Shown here one piece after another: positions 33,784 to 42,413 of a stretch of DNA of 64,000 nt. The position numbers and the translations under genes were made by a program. The notes under the pieces were generated by a model. That model ran no database searches. It was given only the letters and a program-made list of their open reading frames with translations, and was not told where the DNA came from. Each line of letters opens with the position of its first letter. Position 1 is the first letter of the stretch. The stretch is from Streptomyces sp. D2-8 (GTDB lineage Bacteria; Actinomycetota; Actinomycetes; Streptomycetales; Streptomycetaceae). The stretch covers positions 124,001-188,000 of the forward strand of contig NZ_JAAHBP010000009.1 in the NCBI RefSeq assembly GCF_023184515.1, read 5' to 3'.

Positions 33784-35196
33784 TCAGGTACCGCGCGTCC
33801 ACTGCTGGTTGGTGCCTCCGTTGAACGTGTACGTGATGAGCGCGGCACCGTTGGCGGTGGACGCGCCGTTCACGTCGAGGCATTCGCCGCTCGCGCGGGA
33901 CCTGACGTTCACGTACGAGCCGGTGGTGGTCAGCGACCACTGCTGGCTCGTCGCGGAGGAGGCGCAGTTCTCCTGCGTGACCGTGCTCGCGTTCTCCCGC
34001 ACGCACAGGCTGCTGTTCCTGACCATCAGCTGGTAGTAGCCGCTTCCGACGGACTTGAACCAGTACTTCTGGCTGGTGCCGCCGTTGCAGTCGTACTGCT
34101 TGAGCTGGGCGCCCGCCCGGAGCGACTGGCTCGTCACGTCCGCGCACTTGGAGGAGTGGCGGGCGATCAGCGTGTGGTACGTGGCGCTGGTGCCGGTGAC
34201 GGTCCCGGCGGCCGTGTCGATCGTGACCTCGGGCGACCAGGACATGGACATCGTGGTCGAGTTGGAGAAGGTCAGCGGCAGCCACACGTACCGGGAGTCG
34301 TTGACGGTGCCGCCGAAGGAGTTGCCCCAGCGGTCGCCCAGGTAGAGGTACGAGGTGCCCGAGGTGCCCTGCACGGGCAGGACGAACGCGGTCTGCGAGC
34401 CGTACGCCGTCGAGTCGCCGATGTTCTTCATGGCCGACCAGGGGCCGCCGATGCTGGTGGCCGTGGCGTACTGCTGCTGGTTGGGGTTCCAGCCGGTGGC
34501 GCCCGAGGTCAGCATGAAGTACACGCCGTTCCGCTTGAACAGGGCCGGGGCCTCGCGGTGGCCGCCGGGCCAGGGGTTGGCGACCAGGCTCGCGACGCCG
34601 GTGTAGTCGGCGGTGAGGCGGTAGATCTGGAGGTCGTAGTTCTCGCGGGCGGCGGAGATCATGTAGCCGGCGCCGTCGGTGTCGACGAAGACCGTGATGT
34701 CGCGGGACATGTGCTGTCCGAGCGGCCGGAAGCTGCCCTTCCAGGTGTAGTTGCCGTCGACGGTGTCGGAGACGGCGACGGCCGCGCGGGCCTCGCTGTA
34801 GTCGGTGCCGTTCTCCTTGTGCATCCACATGACGAACGTGCCGGTGGAGGCGTTGTACATGACCTTCGGCCGCTCGATGTTGGCGGTCGCGAGCTCCGGG
34901 TCGCTCGCCTCGGTCAGGACGTGGTTGCGGAACTCCCAGTTCTTCAGGTCGGTCGAGCGGTAGGCGTCGACGTACCGGAAGGTGTTGTCGGCGTTGCGGT
35001 GCTCGCCGAACCAGTAGTAGTAGGTTCCGACCTTGAGGACTCCGCCGCCGTGCGCGTGGACGGGGCTGCCCGAGGTGTCGGTGAACTGGGTGCCGTTGGG
35101 GACGGTCTGGGGCGCGGCCTGGGCGGGCCCGGCGGCGGCGAGGGTGCCGAGCAGCCCGAGGCAGAGGGCGAGGAGGATCGCGTACGCACGTCTCAT
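33784..35196 (-). CDS. Secreted GH43-like galactan hydrolase with C-terminal ricin-type (CBM13) domain
   Basis: 470 residues from ATG at 35196, one base after the upstream GH43 stop, so translation is coupled; a GTG three codons earlier overlaps that gene. The signal peptide RRAYAILLALCLGLLGTLAA ends near GPAQA. The catalytic five-bladed propeller (about 35-335) has GGGVLKVGTYYYWFGEHRN, IERPKVMYNASTGTFVMWMH and GGHREAPALFKRNGVYFMLT, the pattern of exo-beta-1,3-galactanase-like GH43 enzymes. Residues about 340-468 are a ricin trefoil (CADVTSQSLRAGAQLKQYDC, SQQWSL, NQQWTRGT). It would trim galactan side chains of pectin or arabinogalactan. The exact linkage cannot be read off. Confidence 0.87.
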   Translation of the reverse strand: MRRAYAILLALCLGLLGTLAAAGPAQAAPQTVPNGTQFTDTSGSPVHAHGGGVLKVGTYYYWFGEHRNADNTFRYVDAYRSTDLKNWEFRNHVLTEASDPELATANIERPKVMYNASTGTFVMWMHKENGTDYSEARAAVAVSDTVDGNYTWKGSFRPLGQHMSRDITVFVDTDGAGYMISAARENYDLQIYRLTADYTGVASLVANPWPGGHREAPALFKRNGVYFMLTSGATGWNPNQQQYATATSIGGPWSAMKNIGDSTAYGSQTAFVLPVQGTSGTSYLYLGDRWGNSFGGTVNDSRYVWLPLTFSNSTTMSMSWSPEVTIDTAAGTVTGTSATYHTLIARHSSKCADVTSQSLRAGAQLKQYDCNGGTSQKYWFKSVGSGYYQLMVRNSSLCVRENASTVTQENCASSATSQQWSLTTTGSYVNVRSRASGECLDVNGASTANGAALITYTFNGGTNQQWTRGT

Positions 35197-35197
35197 G

Positions 35198-36319
35198 TCA
35201 TCCACTCACCTTCACCGTGTCGGCGACCGGGACGCCGAAGTCGGGGGTGCCGTCGCGCTTCCAGCCGAGCTTCTGGACGCGGGTGTGGCGGTTGGGGTCG
35301 TTCAGGGGGTCCCCGTTGATCTCCTTGTACTGGCGGGCGTGGTAGACGAGGACGTCGGTACAGCCGTCCTCGGCGACCGTGAAGCAGTTGTGGCCGGGGC
35401 CGTACTGCTTGGTGGTGTCGTTGCTGGTGAAGACCGGGGTCGGCGACTTGGTCCAGCTCATGGGGTCCAGGAGGTGACTGTCGGCGTCGGCGGTCAGCAG
35501 GCCCACGCAGTAGTTGAAGTCGGTGGCGCTGGCCGAGTACGTCATGAAGAGGCGGCCGTTGCGCTTGAGGACGTAGGGGCCCTCGTTGACCTTGAAGCCG
35601 ATGCACTCCCAGTCGTACTCCGGGGTGGAGAGCCGTACCTGCGGGCCTGTCAGGGTCCACGGGTTCGCCATCTCCGAGAGGAAGATGCCGGTGTTGTTGT
35701 CCAGGCCGGGCTCGTGCTGGGCCCAGGCGAGGTAGCGCTTGCCCCGGTGGGTGAAGGTGGTGGCGTCCAGGGAGAAGGTTTCCCACGCCGTCTTGACCTG
35801 GCCCCTCTCCACCCAGGTGCCCTGGAAGGGGTTGGGGTGGGCGTTCTCCAGCACCCATATGCGGATCGCCCAGACGTCCTCGGCGGGCGCGGAGGCGAAG
35901 TAGATGTACCACTTGCCGCCGATGCGGTGGAGTTCGGGCGCCCAGATGTGGGCGCCCATGGGGCCGGTGGGATGGGCGCGCCAGATGACGGACTCGTCCG
36001 CCGTGCCGAGGCCGTTCAGGGTGCGGGAGCGGCGCAGGATGATGCGGTCGTACTCGGGGGCGGTGGCGGTGAAGTAGTAGAAACCGTCCTTGTGCCGGTG
36101 GATGTGCGGGTCGGCACGGTTGCGGACGAGCGGGTTCACGAAGGGGGCCGGCTTCGGGTGCCTGGCGGGTGTTCCGGCAGCGGTTTCTCCCTGGGGCGCC
36201 GCCTCGGCGACGCCGGGGAGGGCGGGGACGGCGGCCAGGGCGCCGGCGGCTGCGGCACCCTTCAGCAGCAGTCTGCGGCTGGGGGGTTCGGGCAGAGCGT
36301 GGTCGCGGTCGCGGCTCAT
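35198..36319 (-). CDS. Secreted GH43 exo-alpha-L-arabinofuranosidase
   Basis: 373 residues from ATG at 36319, with GAGAGGCAGG upstream. A twin-arginine signal (SRRLLLKGAAAAGALAAV) ends at PGVAEA near residue 40. The propeller carries the three GH43 carboxylates: Asp70 in NRADPHIHRH, Asp185 in FSLDATTF and Glu246 in VNEGPYV. The FYYFTATAPEYDRIILRRS and HIWAPELHRI blocks match the Streptomyces exo-1,5-arabinofuranosidase subgroup (GH43_26). It should release arabinose from arabinan side chains of pectin. It heads the two-gene GH43 operon. Confidence 0.9.
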   Translation of the reverse strand: MSRDRDHALPEPPSRRLLLKGAAAAGALAAVPALPGVAEAAPQGETAAGTPARHPKPAPFVNPLVRNRADPHIHRHKDGFYYFTATAPEYDRIILRRSRTLNGLGTADESVIWRAHPTGPMGAHIWAPELHRIGGKWYIYFASAPAEDVWAIRIWVLENAHPNPFQGTWVERGQVKTAWETFSLDATTFTHRGKRYLAWAQHEPGLDNNTGIFLSEMANPWTLTGPQVRLSTPEYDWECIGFKVNEGPYVLKRNGRLFMTYSASATDFNYCVGLLTADADSHLLDPMSWTKSPTPVFTSNDTTKQYGPGHNCFTVAEDGCTDVLVYHARQYKEINGDPLNDPNRHTRVQKLGWKRDGTPDFGVPVADTVKVSG

Positions 36320-36379
36320 GCGGTGGGGCCTGCCTCTCACTGGGGACACACGGCGTTGTCGTCCGATGCGACGTCTGAA

Positions 36380-36390
36380 ATTTCGAACAC
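36380..36390 (-). promoter_or_regulatory. Shared GTGTTCGAAAT element before the arabinofuranosidase operon
   Basis: Read on the minus strand, GTGTTCGAAATTTC lies 61 bases before the GH43 start. Its first 11 bases also occur before the galactoside transport operon (14179-14189). GAAATTTC within it is self-complementary. A common regulator is possible but unproven. Confidence 0.35.
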
Positions 36391-36535
36391 CATCTGTCAT
36401 TACGAACGCCGAAAAGGTAAGGGGGTGACACGAGGAGGTCAACGGGTCTGACGGGACGAAGAGATCGGGTCCTGGAACCGCAACCCCTTCAACGCCGTTC
36501 AGGCGCCGGGGACGCGGGCGGTCAGCCTCAGATAC

Positions 36536-37660
36536 TCATCCGCAGCGGCGCCCACCGCCTCGGGGGGCGGCCTTGGTCATCACCGGCAAGGACAGACACC
36601 AGTCAGCCAGGGGAAGCGCTTCGGCGAGCAGTCGACGGGCGGTGCGCCGGTCCGCCTCGCCGGCCGCGTCCGCGAGGTCGTCCACCAGGTCGAGCAGTGC
36701 GAATCGGCGGTCGGGGACGGAAAGGGCTTGGGTGTGCCCCAGGGCAGCGTGCCGCAGCCGCTCGGCGCGGCACCGGTCCCCGCTCGACGCGGCTCGGGTG
36801 GCTAGGGCGCACAGCGCCTCGACAGGCCACATGCCGTCGAGGTCCCCCGCCAAGGCCTCGACCCGGTCCGGGTGGCCCGCTTCGGCGAGGCGGACGGCAA
36901 CGTAGCCGAGCACCCGCTGCCGGACATGCCGGTCGGTGACACGTCGGGCGAAGTCCTCCGCGGCGTGGAACAGTCGGTCGGACCGCTCAGTGGCTACCGC
37001 CTCCGCCGCCATCTCCACCCGCCTCGTGGGAAACACCTCTCGGCCGCTGTCCCCGTCGAGCGCCGCGGCCGCGGAGTGCTCGGCCCTGCGCAGTAGCCGG
37101 AATGCCCGGACTCGGTCGCCTGCCGCCGCCGCGTCGCGTGCCAGACGGGCCAGGATGAGAGGCTCCTCCTCTCGTGCGTACTTGGAGGGGACCAGGAACG
37201 GTGCGACGTACTCCTCGGCGTCGTCCAGCAGCCGGGCAGCGTGCGCTCCGTCACCAGCACGAGCGGCCTCTCCCGCGAGGACGCCGAGTAGCCGGATGCG
37301 TATGGACTCAAAGCGGGCGAGCTCCGCCAGGCGCTCCGCCCGGTCCGGCGCCCCGGACCGGGCCATAGCGATGACCAGCCGGTCCATGAAGCCGGTTGGC
37401 GGGAAGGTTGATCTCGCCAGCTCGCGGACGAGGCTCTCCGCCCGCTCGGCGTCGCCCAGGAGTCCGGCCGCCTCGGCCAGGGCACACAGTTCCCGGTCTC
37501 TGGCGGGGAAGGGGCCGGTCATGCGCTCGACATCGGCGACGAGCCGCCGTGCGCGCTCCTGGTCACCCGCCCGCGCCACCACCACCGCCAGCAGGCCGAT
37601 CGCCTCGGCGGGATAGGTCAGTGCGCGGGCGAGGTTCTCGGCGCGTACGTACTGCCCCAT
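36536..37660 (-). pseudogene. 3' fragment of a TPR/HEAT-like repeat protein
   Basis: About 374 residues if read from the ATG at 37660. The protein is built of roughly 35-residue helical pairs with the pattern GD-x-x-RA-x-x-L (for example ARAGDQERARRLVADVERMT and LLGDAERAESLVRELARSTF), as in the C-terminal repeat regions of very large Streptomyces ATPases and sensor proteins. No start with a ribosome binding site or N-terminal domain is visible, and the open frame further upstream is antisense to a more protein-like plus-strand gene. I read it as the surviving C-terminal part of a much larger gene, though a short repeat protein is possible. It is the first gene of the accessory stretch. Confidence 0.55.
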
Positions 37661-37723
37661 CCGAGCCCAGATCGCCGGAAGACCGGTGGGAAGGGCGCGG
37701 TTGCGTTGCCGGATGTGCGCCTG

Positions 37724-38095
37724 ATGCACACTGAGCCGCTGCGTGATCTGGCCGGCCGTTCCCAGCGTGAGCATCCAGCAGAGATCCGCCAGCTCTTTGG
37801 TAGCGCCATGGAGAAGCTCGGGATCCAGATCCCGGACTTCGAGACTGCTGAACGCTGCCTCCTGCATCACCTGGCGGCAGAGCTGTCCGCCGGCGCCATG
37901 TCACCGAAGGAGGCCGCAGCTCGAGTCTGGCAGGGGATTGAGGCGTTGACAGAATGTGAGCGGGAGTTCGTGGCGGCCGTGGGCCCGGAGTACTACCTCG
38001 ACTATCTGCCCCCTGAAGGCCTTCGGGCCTGGGAGACCGCTGTACGCCTCGCCGCAGAGACTCTGGCCGGAACGGTCTTCCCACACGTGCGGTAG
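37724..38095 (+). CDS. Hypothetical helical protein
   Basis: 123 residues if started at ATG 37724 (MHTEPLRDLAGRSQREHPAE); ATG at 37808 (MEKLGIQIPDFE) is the alternative. Composition is normal, acidic and helical: TAERCLLHHLAAELSAGAMS, PKEAAARVWQGIEALTECER and EYYLDYLPPEGLRAWETAVR. I do not recognise a family. It could be a small immunity-type or regulatory protein, judged only by size and its place in an accessory region. Its 5' part is close to the truncated minus-strand repeat gene. Confidence 0.5.
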   Translation: MHTEPLRDLAGRSQREHPAEIRQLFGSAMEKLGIQIPDFETAERCLLHHLAAELSAGAMSPKEAAARVWQGIEALTECEREFVAAVGPEYYLDYLPPEGLRAWETAVRLAAETLAGTVFPHVR

Positions 38096-38564
38096 GACAT
38101 TCTTGTACTTGGACGTCTGCGTCTACGGCCCTCAGGACAGGTGTGGTGCAGGCCGTTCGAGGCTGTGGAGCCGTCCGCGACTTGCTTTGGACGAAGGGCA
38201 TCGAGAGCTCCGCGGGCTGGTTCCACTGCGCGATAGCTCGGGACCACGTCGGCTATCGGACTTGGCTGGAGCGGGACCTCTGATCCTGATGGACCGGGAT
38301 CCGCATGTCGCAGGCATCTCTTCACAGCAGTCTGACTGCAGGGGCACGACCGCATTCGTTCGCGGCGGCACGAGCCTGACTACTTCGTACGGCTCGCCCG
38401 ACGGTCGCGGCCGTGTCTTGGACGGCGAGCCGAATCGGGACGAAACCTGCCCTGATGGCACGGCTGGGCCGCTGAGCGAGCGACGATGGAGGGAACTCGT
38501 CGGCCGGGCTCCCCTTCACCGGGCGCGCAGTCCCGTCGCTGCGCGCGGAATCCGTACGCGCGAG
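38096..38564. other. Stretch without recognisable gene
   Basis: Open frames here lack Streptomyces codon pattern and protein-like composition on either strand. I see no RNA gene or repeat before the hairpin at 38565. Confidence 0.5.
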
Positions 38565-38604
38565 CGGTGGTGTGGGACGCTCCCAGGTGCGTCCCACACC
38601 ACCG
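38565..38604 (-). terminator. Perfect 16-bp hairpin after the small membrane gene
   Basis: CGGTGGTGTGGGACGC at 38565-38580 pairs exactly with 38589-38604 around the loop TCCCAGGT. It begins 3 bases beyond the stop of the minus-strand gene at 38608. Confidence 0.85.
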
Positions 38605-38607
38605 TCC

Positions 38608-38820
38608 TCACAGCAGATCCAGTGCCTGCTCGATACGGAGCACCAGTGGCGCAACCGCGATGAAGCCGCCGCCGCCCCAGCCCAGAGCGGCGGGGAGGCC
38701 GACGCCGGCTGCTGCCCCGATGATGCCGACGGTGAGCGCAGCGACGATGCCGATGAGAACTGCGACGATCACGGCCATGATCTTCACCGTGTTCGTTACG
38801 GGAGGACGCTGCGGGCTCAT
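38608..38820 (-). CDS. Small two-helix membrane protein of unknown function
   Basis: 70 residues. A polar start (SPQRPPVTNTVK) is followed by a membrane helix (IMAVIVAVLIGIVAALTVGI) and a second hydrophobic part rich in glycine (GLPAALGWGGGGFIAVAPLV), ending RIEQALDLL. Codon use is Streptomyces-like and a perfect terminator hairpin follows, which supports a real gene. The binding site is weak (a G-run about 8 bases upstream). I do not recognise a family. Confidence 0.6.
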   Translation of the reverse strand: MSPQRPPVTNTVKIMAVIVAVLIGIVAALTVGIIGAAAGVGLPAALGWGGGGFIAVAPLVLRIEQALDLL

Positions 38821-39397
38821 CGCTGTGCGCCCCCCGATTTTTCGATCATGTAGTGATCATTGTGCATGTGTACCTTCATAAGTGGGCCCCTTTGGCGGCT
38901 CGAAGGAAAGGACCCTGTCTGCTGAATCCCCGGCAAGGTTGCAAGCAGGCAGGGTTCTTGCCAATCGCCCGAGCCATGGCGGTGTCCGCCGTAGCCCCGG
39001 CGTTCTCAACTGAAGCACACAGTTCGGGCGTTATGGCTGGTGGGGCGACAGGGGGCGCACCATGCGCTCCGGCTGGACCGGAACACCTGATGCCCCTGTG
39101 ATAGGCGAGTTGAAGCTTTGAGCGGCCTTTACTAAATATCGCCGTGAGAACAGATGCAGATGTGGCGCATGCGTCAATTCAAAAAGATATTGAAGCAAGC
39201 CCAAAGCATGGCTGCGGGAACACGCGGACAGTGGCCGTGAGCACGGCGTCTCACAGGCCCGGCCACAGTCTCCGCGGGAGGACCGGCACGCAGGAAAGCA
39301 TGCTCCGCAGGCTCGTGCTTTACTGCGCCCCTTCATGCTTGCGTGCGCCTTCCGTGCAATTTGCTGACCTCCAAAAGCTCTCCGGCTGGTGATCTTG
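38821..39397. other. AT-richer stretch without recognisable gene
   Basis: Base composition falls well below the neighbours, most clearly at 39120-39210 (runs such as AAAAAGATATTGAAG). Frames are short and not protein-like. It resembles imported or decayed DNA. Confidence 0.5.
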
Positions 39398-39537
39398 CTA
39401 CTGGCAGCCCTGCCGCCGCCCCCTCAAACCAGGGCGCTCTGGGACAGGCCATGACCGTGCGGCTGTGGCGACCGGGCCGGTGCCGCGCGCTCGACGTCTC
39501 GGTGCCGACGGCGACGGCAGCCTGGATGGCGCCCAGG

Positions 39538-40294
39538 TCACGTGTGACGTCGAGCGCCGGTACGCCTGCGCGCGGGAGATGCCCAACTCCGCGACGAGCA
39601 GATCACTGTGGGCACTAGCCAACTGATAGTCCAACCCCGATGGATCACCGAAAGCTGGCCGACGGACGCGATCCGAACGTCCCCGCCTTCCGGGTCGTCG
39701 GCGTCCCACTGCGGGTAGCCCCACGGGGCGCCGGCCGCCAGGTCCAGGACGTCGTGCACCGGCTGCGCGTCCTGATCGATGTGATCAGGACGGACATCTG
39801 ATCCGCGGCCATGGACGTCGACCTCCTGACAGGGCGTGGTCCATGAACGCGGGACGTACAGTTCCCGGTCCACTGCCGCGTGCCCGCGCCGGCCGGCGTA
39901 GACCAGGTAGACGGCGACCTGGGCATTTTCGATCCTGCCCGCGGTGCCGGTGTACTGGCGCTGGACGCCGACCGTGCCGGTGCCCTTCTTCACGTCCCCG
40001 GTCTCGTCGACCACCAGTACCGCCTGGTCGTCGTGCAGGTGGTCCACCACGTAGTCACACACATCGTCGCGGACCCGGTCGGCGTCCCACTTGGCCCGCC
40101 CCAGCAGATGCTGCATGCCGTCCGGGGTTCTCTCCCCGGCCCATTCGGCGATGGTCCAGCAGTTCTCGCGCGGCAGGTCGACAGCAGTCCGAGCACCAAC
40201 TTCCGGACCCGGAACGGGTTTCGACCCGTGTGAACCGTCCCGCTATCCGGCTCATCAGGCCCTCAAACGCCTCCTGCCAGCGAGCAGGGTCTAC
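39538..40294 (-). pseudogene. Broken IS701-like transposase
   Basis: Read on the minus strand. The N-terminal part VDPARWQEAFEGLMSRIAGR starts at about 40294, then at least two frame changes occur before AEWAG-like sequence and the well kept block MQHLLGRAKWDADRVRDDVC, AVLVVDETGDVKKGTGTVGV and QRQYTGTAGRIENAQVAVYL, which holds the first catalytic Asp (DETG) of IS701 transposases. Homology stops after ELYVPRSWT near 39838, so the second half of the enzyme is missing. The same frame continues into unrelated but coding-like sequence (DLAAGAPWGYPQWDADDPEG, about 39650-39750) that I cannot assign. No terminal inverted repeats are evident. Confidence 0.75.
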
Positions 40295-40422
40295 GCTGTG
40301 ACCTGCGGCCACCGCGTGATCGTTTGTCTTCACACACCGATGATCAACGGGTGGCCGCACCCGTCTCCACAGCGCGTCGGGGTCGCGCAGCGTCCGCCCG
40401 CCGTCCTGTGTCAGGAGGACAT

Positions 40423-40755
40423 GTGCAACGTGGCGAAGTCTGGTGGGTCCAGTTCGACGAGCGGCGGCCGGTCGTGCTGCTGTCGGGAGACGACGCGTCC
40501 GGGATCCGGGTGATGCAGGTCGTCGCTCGGGCGGGTGTCGACATCACCGGTCTGGGCGTCGAAGTGCAAGTAGACGCCGTGGAAGGACTGCCCTTTGAAG
40601 GCGTGCTTCGGTTCGCGTTCCCGCGTCCGGGCTTTACCCCTTGCACGTGGCTGACCACCGTGTCCCGGGACGACCTGATCGAGCGGGCGGGCGCCCTGTC
40701 CTCCGCGAAACTCAACGAGATCGAGAACGCCCTCCGTCTCGGTGGACTCGGGTAG
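40423..40755 (+). CDS. PemK/MazF family endoribonuclease toxin, no antitoxin visible
   Basis: 110 residues from GTG at 40423, right after AGGAGG; an ATG two bases earlier is in another frame. The family opening RGEVWWVQFDERRPVVLLSG is clear, with RVMQVVARAGVDITG and the threonine-rich LTTVSRDDLIERAG later, and a C-terminal helix SSAKLNEIENALRLGG as in MazF dimers. MazF-type enzymes cut mRNA at short sequences. No MazE-like gene lies within 100 bases on either side: upstream is the transposase remnant, downstream 155 bases without a gene. It may be an orphan, or use a distant antitoxin. Confidence 0.82.
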   Translation: MQRGEVWWVQFDERRPVVLLSGDDASGIRVMQVVARAGVDITGLGVEVQVDAVEGLPFEGVLRFAFPRPGFTPCTWLTTVSRDDLIERAGALSSAKLNEIENALRLGGLG

Positions 40756-40910
40756 GCGGAGAAGGAACGGACGCCCGCGACGGCGTGGTCGGCCTCGTCC
40801 AGATGATCGACGCTGCCAGCTGCCTCCTCGGCGCCCCTCACGATCGAGATCACGAACTACGGCTGGAGTACTAACGGCCTGGGGAGCGATTGCCAGTGAC
40901 GGCTGGTCGG

Positions 40911-41383
40911 TCAGGGCCAGGAGACGTTGAGCGGCAGAACTCGGTGGAAGACGGCCATGGCTCGGCCGGGGCCGTTGTAGTCGTCGACGGTCTTCGTGTC
41001 GAAGCCGAGGCTGCGATGGAAGGCGATCGAGCCGGTGTTCTTGATTGATGTGATCGCCCTCAGCTGCCGTGCACCATGACGTTCTGCGACCTCAGCGAAC
41101 GCCGCATATAGACGACGTCCGAGACCGGTGCCGCGGGCGTCGTCCCGCGTAGCGATCAGATGCACGTACCCGGTGGCGTCGGGGTGACGAACCCGAAGAT
41201 GTATCCACGGATTCCGTCCTCGGCCCGGGCAACCAGGCAGGTCGAGCCAAACTCCTGCACCAGTGCCAGAAGGTGCAGCGACCGAAGGTCGCGTTCGCCC
41301 CAGTAGCGGGAATGATCGGACAGGACCTGGTGGAAGTCGGCCATCCCGGCCGGCACGATCTGTATGCCCATGCCGACGATCAT
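40911..41383 (-). pseudogene. GNAT acetyltransferase with one frameshift
   Basis: Minus strand. The first part from ATG 41383 or 41371 reads MGIQIVPAGMADFHQVLSDH to GIRGYIFGFVTP. At about 41195 the frame shifts and continues as DATGYVHLIATRDDARGTGL, GRRLYAAFAEVAERHG and NTGSIAFHRSLGFD, the acetyl-CoA loop and final helix of GNAT enzymes, to a normal stop. Joined, the two parts make a full-length protein of about 155 residues. One base restores it, so a recent mutation or a sequencing error is equally possible. Confidence 0.75.
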
Positions 41384-41434
41384 GGCAGGAGCCCTGGCCG
41401 TTACAGACGAAGGCCCGTACGGGTTGGGCAAGTT

Positions 41435-42405
41435 GTGACGCAAACCTGGGCCCGTGCGGCCTGTTCCCACCCTGCCCTGTCGGGCATCTCCCGTGCACAC
41501 TTCGGGGCGAGTTGCTCGAAGAACTCGCCCCGAAGTGGGAAGCCCGGGAGTCGGCACTCCACGAACGGCGCGGCGGAGTCCGGCGACGGGCCGCCGGAGC
41601 AGGCCCCAAGCAACGATCGGTGTTCATCGACCGGCTCCTGGTCACACTGGTGCACCTGCGGCTGGGGCTGCCGCACGCCGCGCTGGCGGAGCTGTACAGG
41701 GTGGATCGCTCCACCGTGTCCGGAGCGATCCGTGAGGTCCGCCCCGTGCTGGCTGCTCACGGCTTCGCCGTCCCCGACCGTCCCGGGCTGCGGGTGCGCA
41801 CGCTGGAGGGTCTGTTCGCCTATGCCCACGCGGAAGGCGTGGACCTGCGGATCAACGGGATCGAGGTGCAGGTCCGGCGCCCGCGCGCGGGCCGCCCCGG
41901 CCGCAAGGCCTTCGTGTCCGGCAAGAAAAGCCGGAACACCATCAAGACCACCATGTTCAGCGACGCCCAGGGACGGACCCTGTTCAGCGGGGTGATCAGG
42001 CCAGGCCGAATGCACGACCAGACCGCCGTGCGCACCGAGGGCATCGCCGAGCAGTTCCGCTGGCACCCGAAGGTGAGGGCCGAGGCCGACGAGGGCTACC
42101 GGGGTCTGGCCAAGGAGTTCCCCGCCCAGGTCGGCTCCCCGCCGAAGAAGCCGAAGGATGACGCGCCGCTGGGCGAGCACCACGCCTGGCGCGAGCAGCG
42201 GCGCCGCCAGTCCTCCGCTCGGATTTGCGTAGAGCACACAAACGCAGAGTACAAGCAGTGGCGCCCGCTGCAGCGGTTCACCGGTCGCCGCGAGACCTAC
42301 GCGGACACCCACCTCGCGATCGCCGGACTGGTCTCCGACCGCTCCGCCCGGCGGGCGACCCACCGCAAGACCAGCACCGAACTGGTGCTCGTCCGGCAGG
42401 GCTGA
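41435..42405 (+). pseudogene. IS5-family transposase, frameshifted and with a catalytic Asp-to-Asn change
   Basis: The N-terminus (SHPALSGISRAHFG, from about GTG 41435) is in a different frame from the rest, which resumes as ELLEELAPKWEARESALHER; the change falls in the 16-bp hairpin at 41498-41537. The remainder is intact: a helix-turn-helix (PHAALAELYRVDRSTVSGAI), RRPRAGRPGRKAFVSGKKSR, RPGRMHDQTAVRTEG, EADEGYRGLA and VEHTNAEYKQWRPL. In relatives the first catalytic Asp lies in RIDGTEVQ; here it reads RINGIEVQ, so even the intact part should be inactive. The element abuts the disrupted secreted gene on its right. I could not define its terminal repeats. Confidence 0.8.
41498..41537. repeat. 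Perfect 16-bp inverted repeat inside the IS5 remnant
   Basis: CACTTCGGGGCGAGTT at 41498-41513 and its exact complement at 41522-41537, loop GCTCGAAG. It sits at the point where the transposase reading frame changes. Confidence 0.9.
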
Positions 42406-42413
42406 TCGAACCC

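Noticed and set aside
36536..37870. Full 444-residue repeat protein from 37870
   Set aside because: The first 70 codons are antisense to a more protein-like plus-strand gene and lack repeat character, so the supported part begins near 37660.
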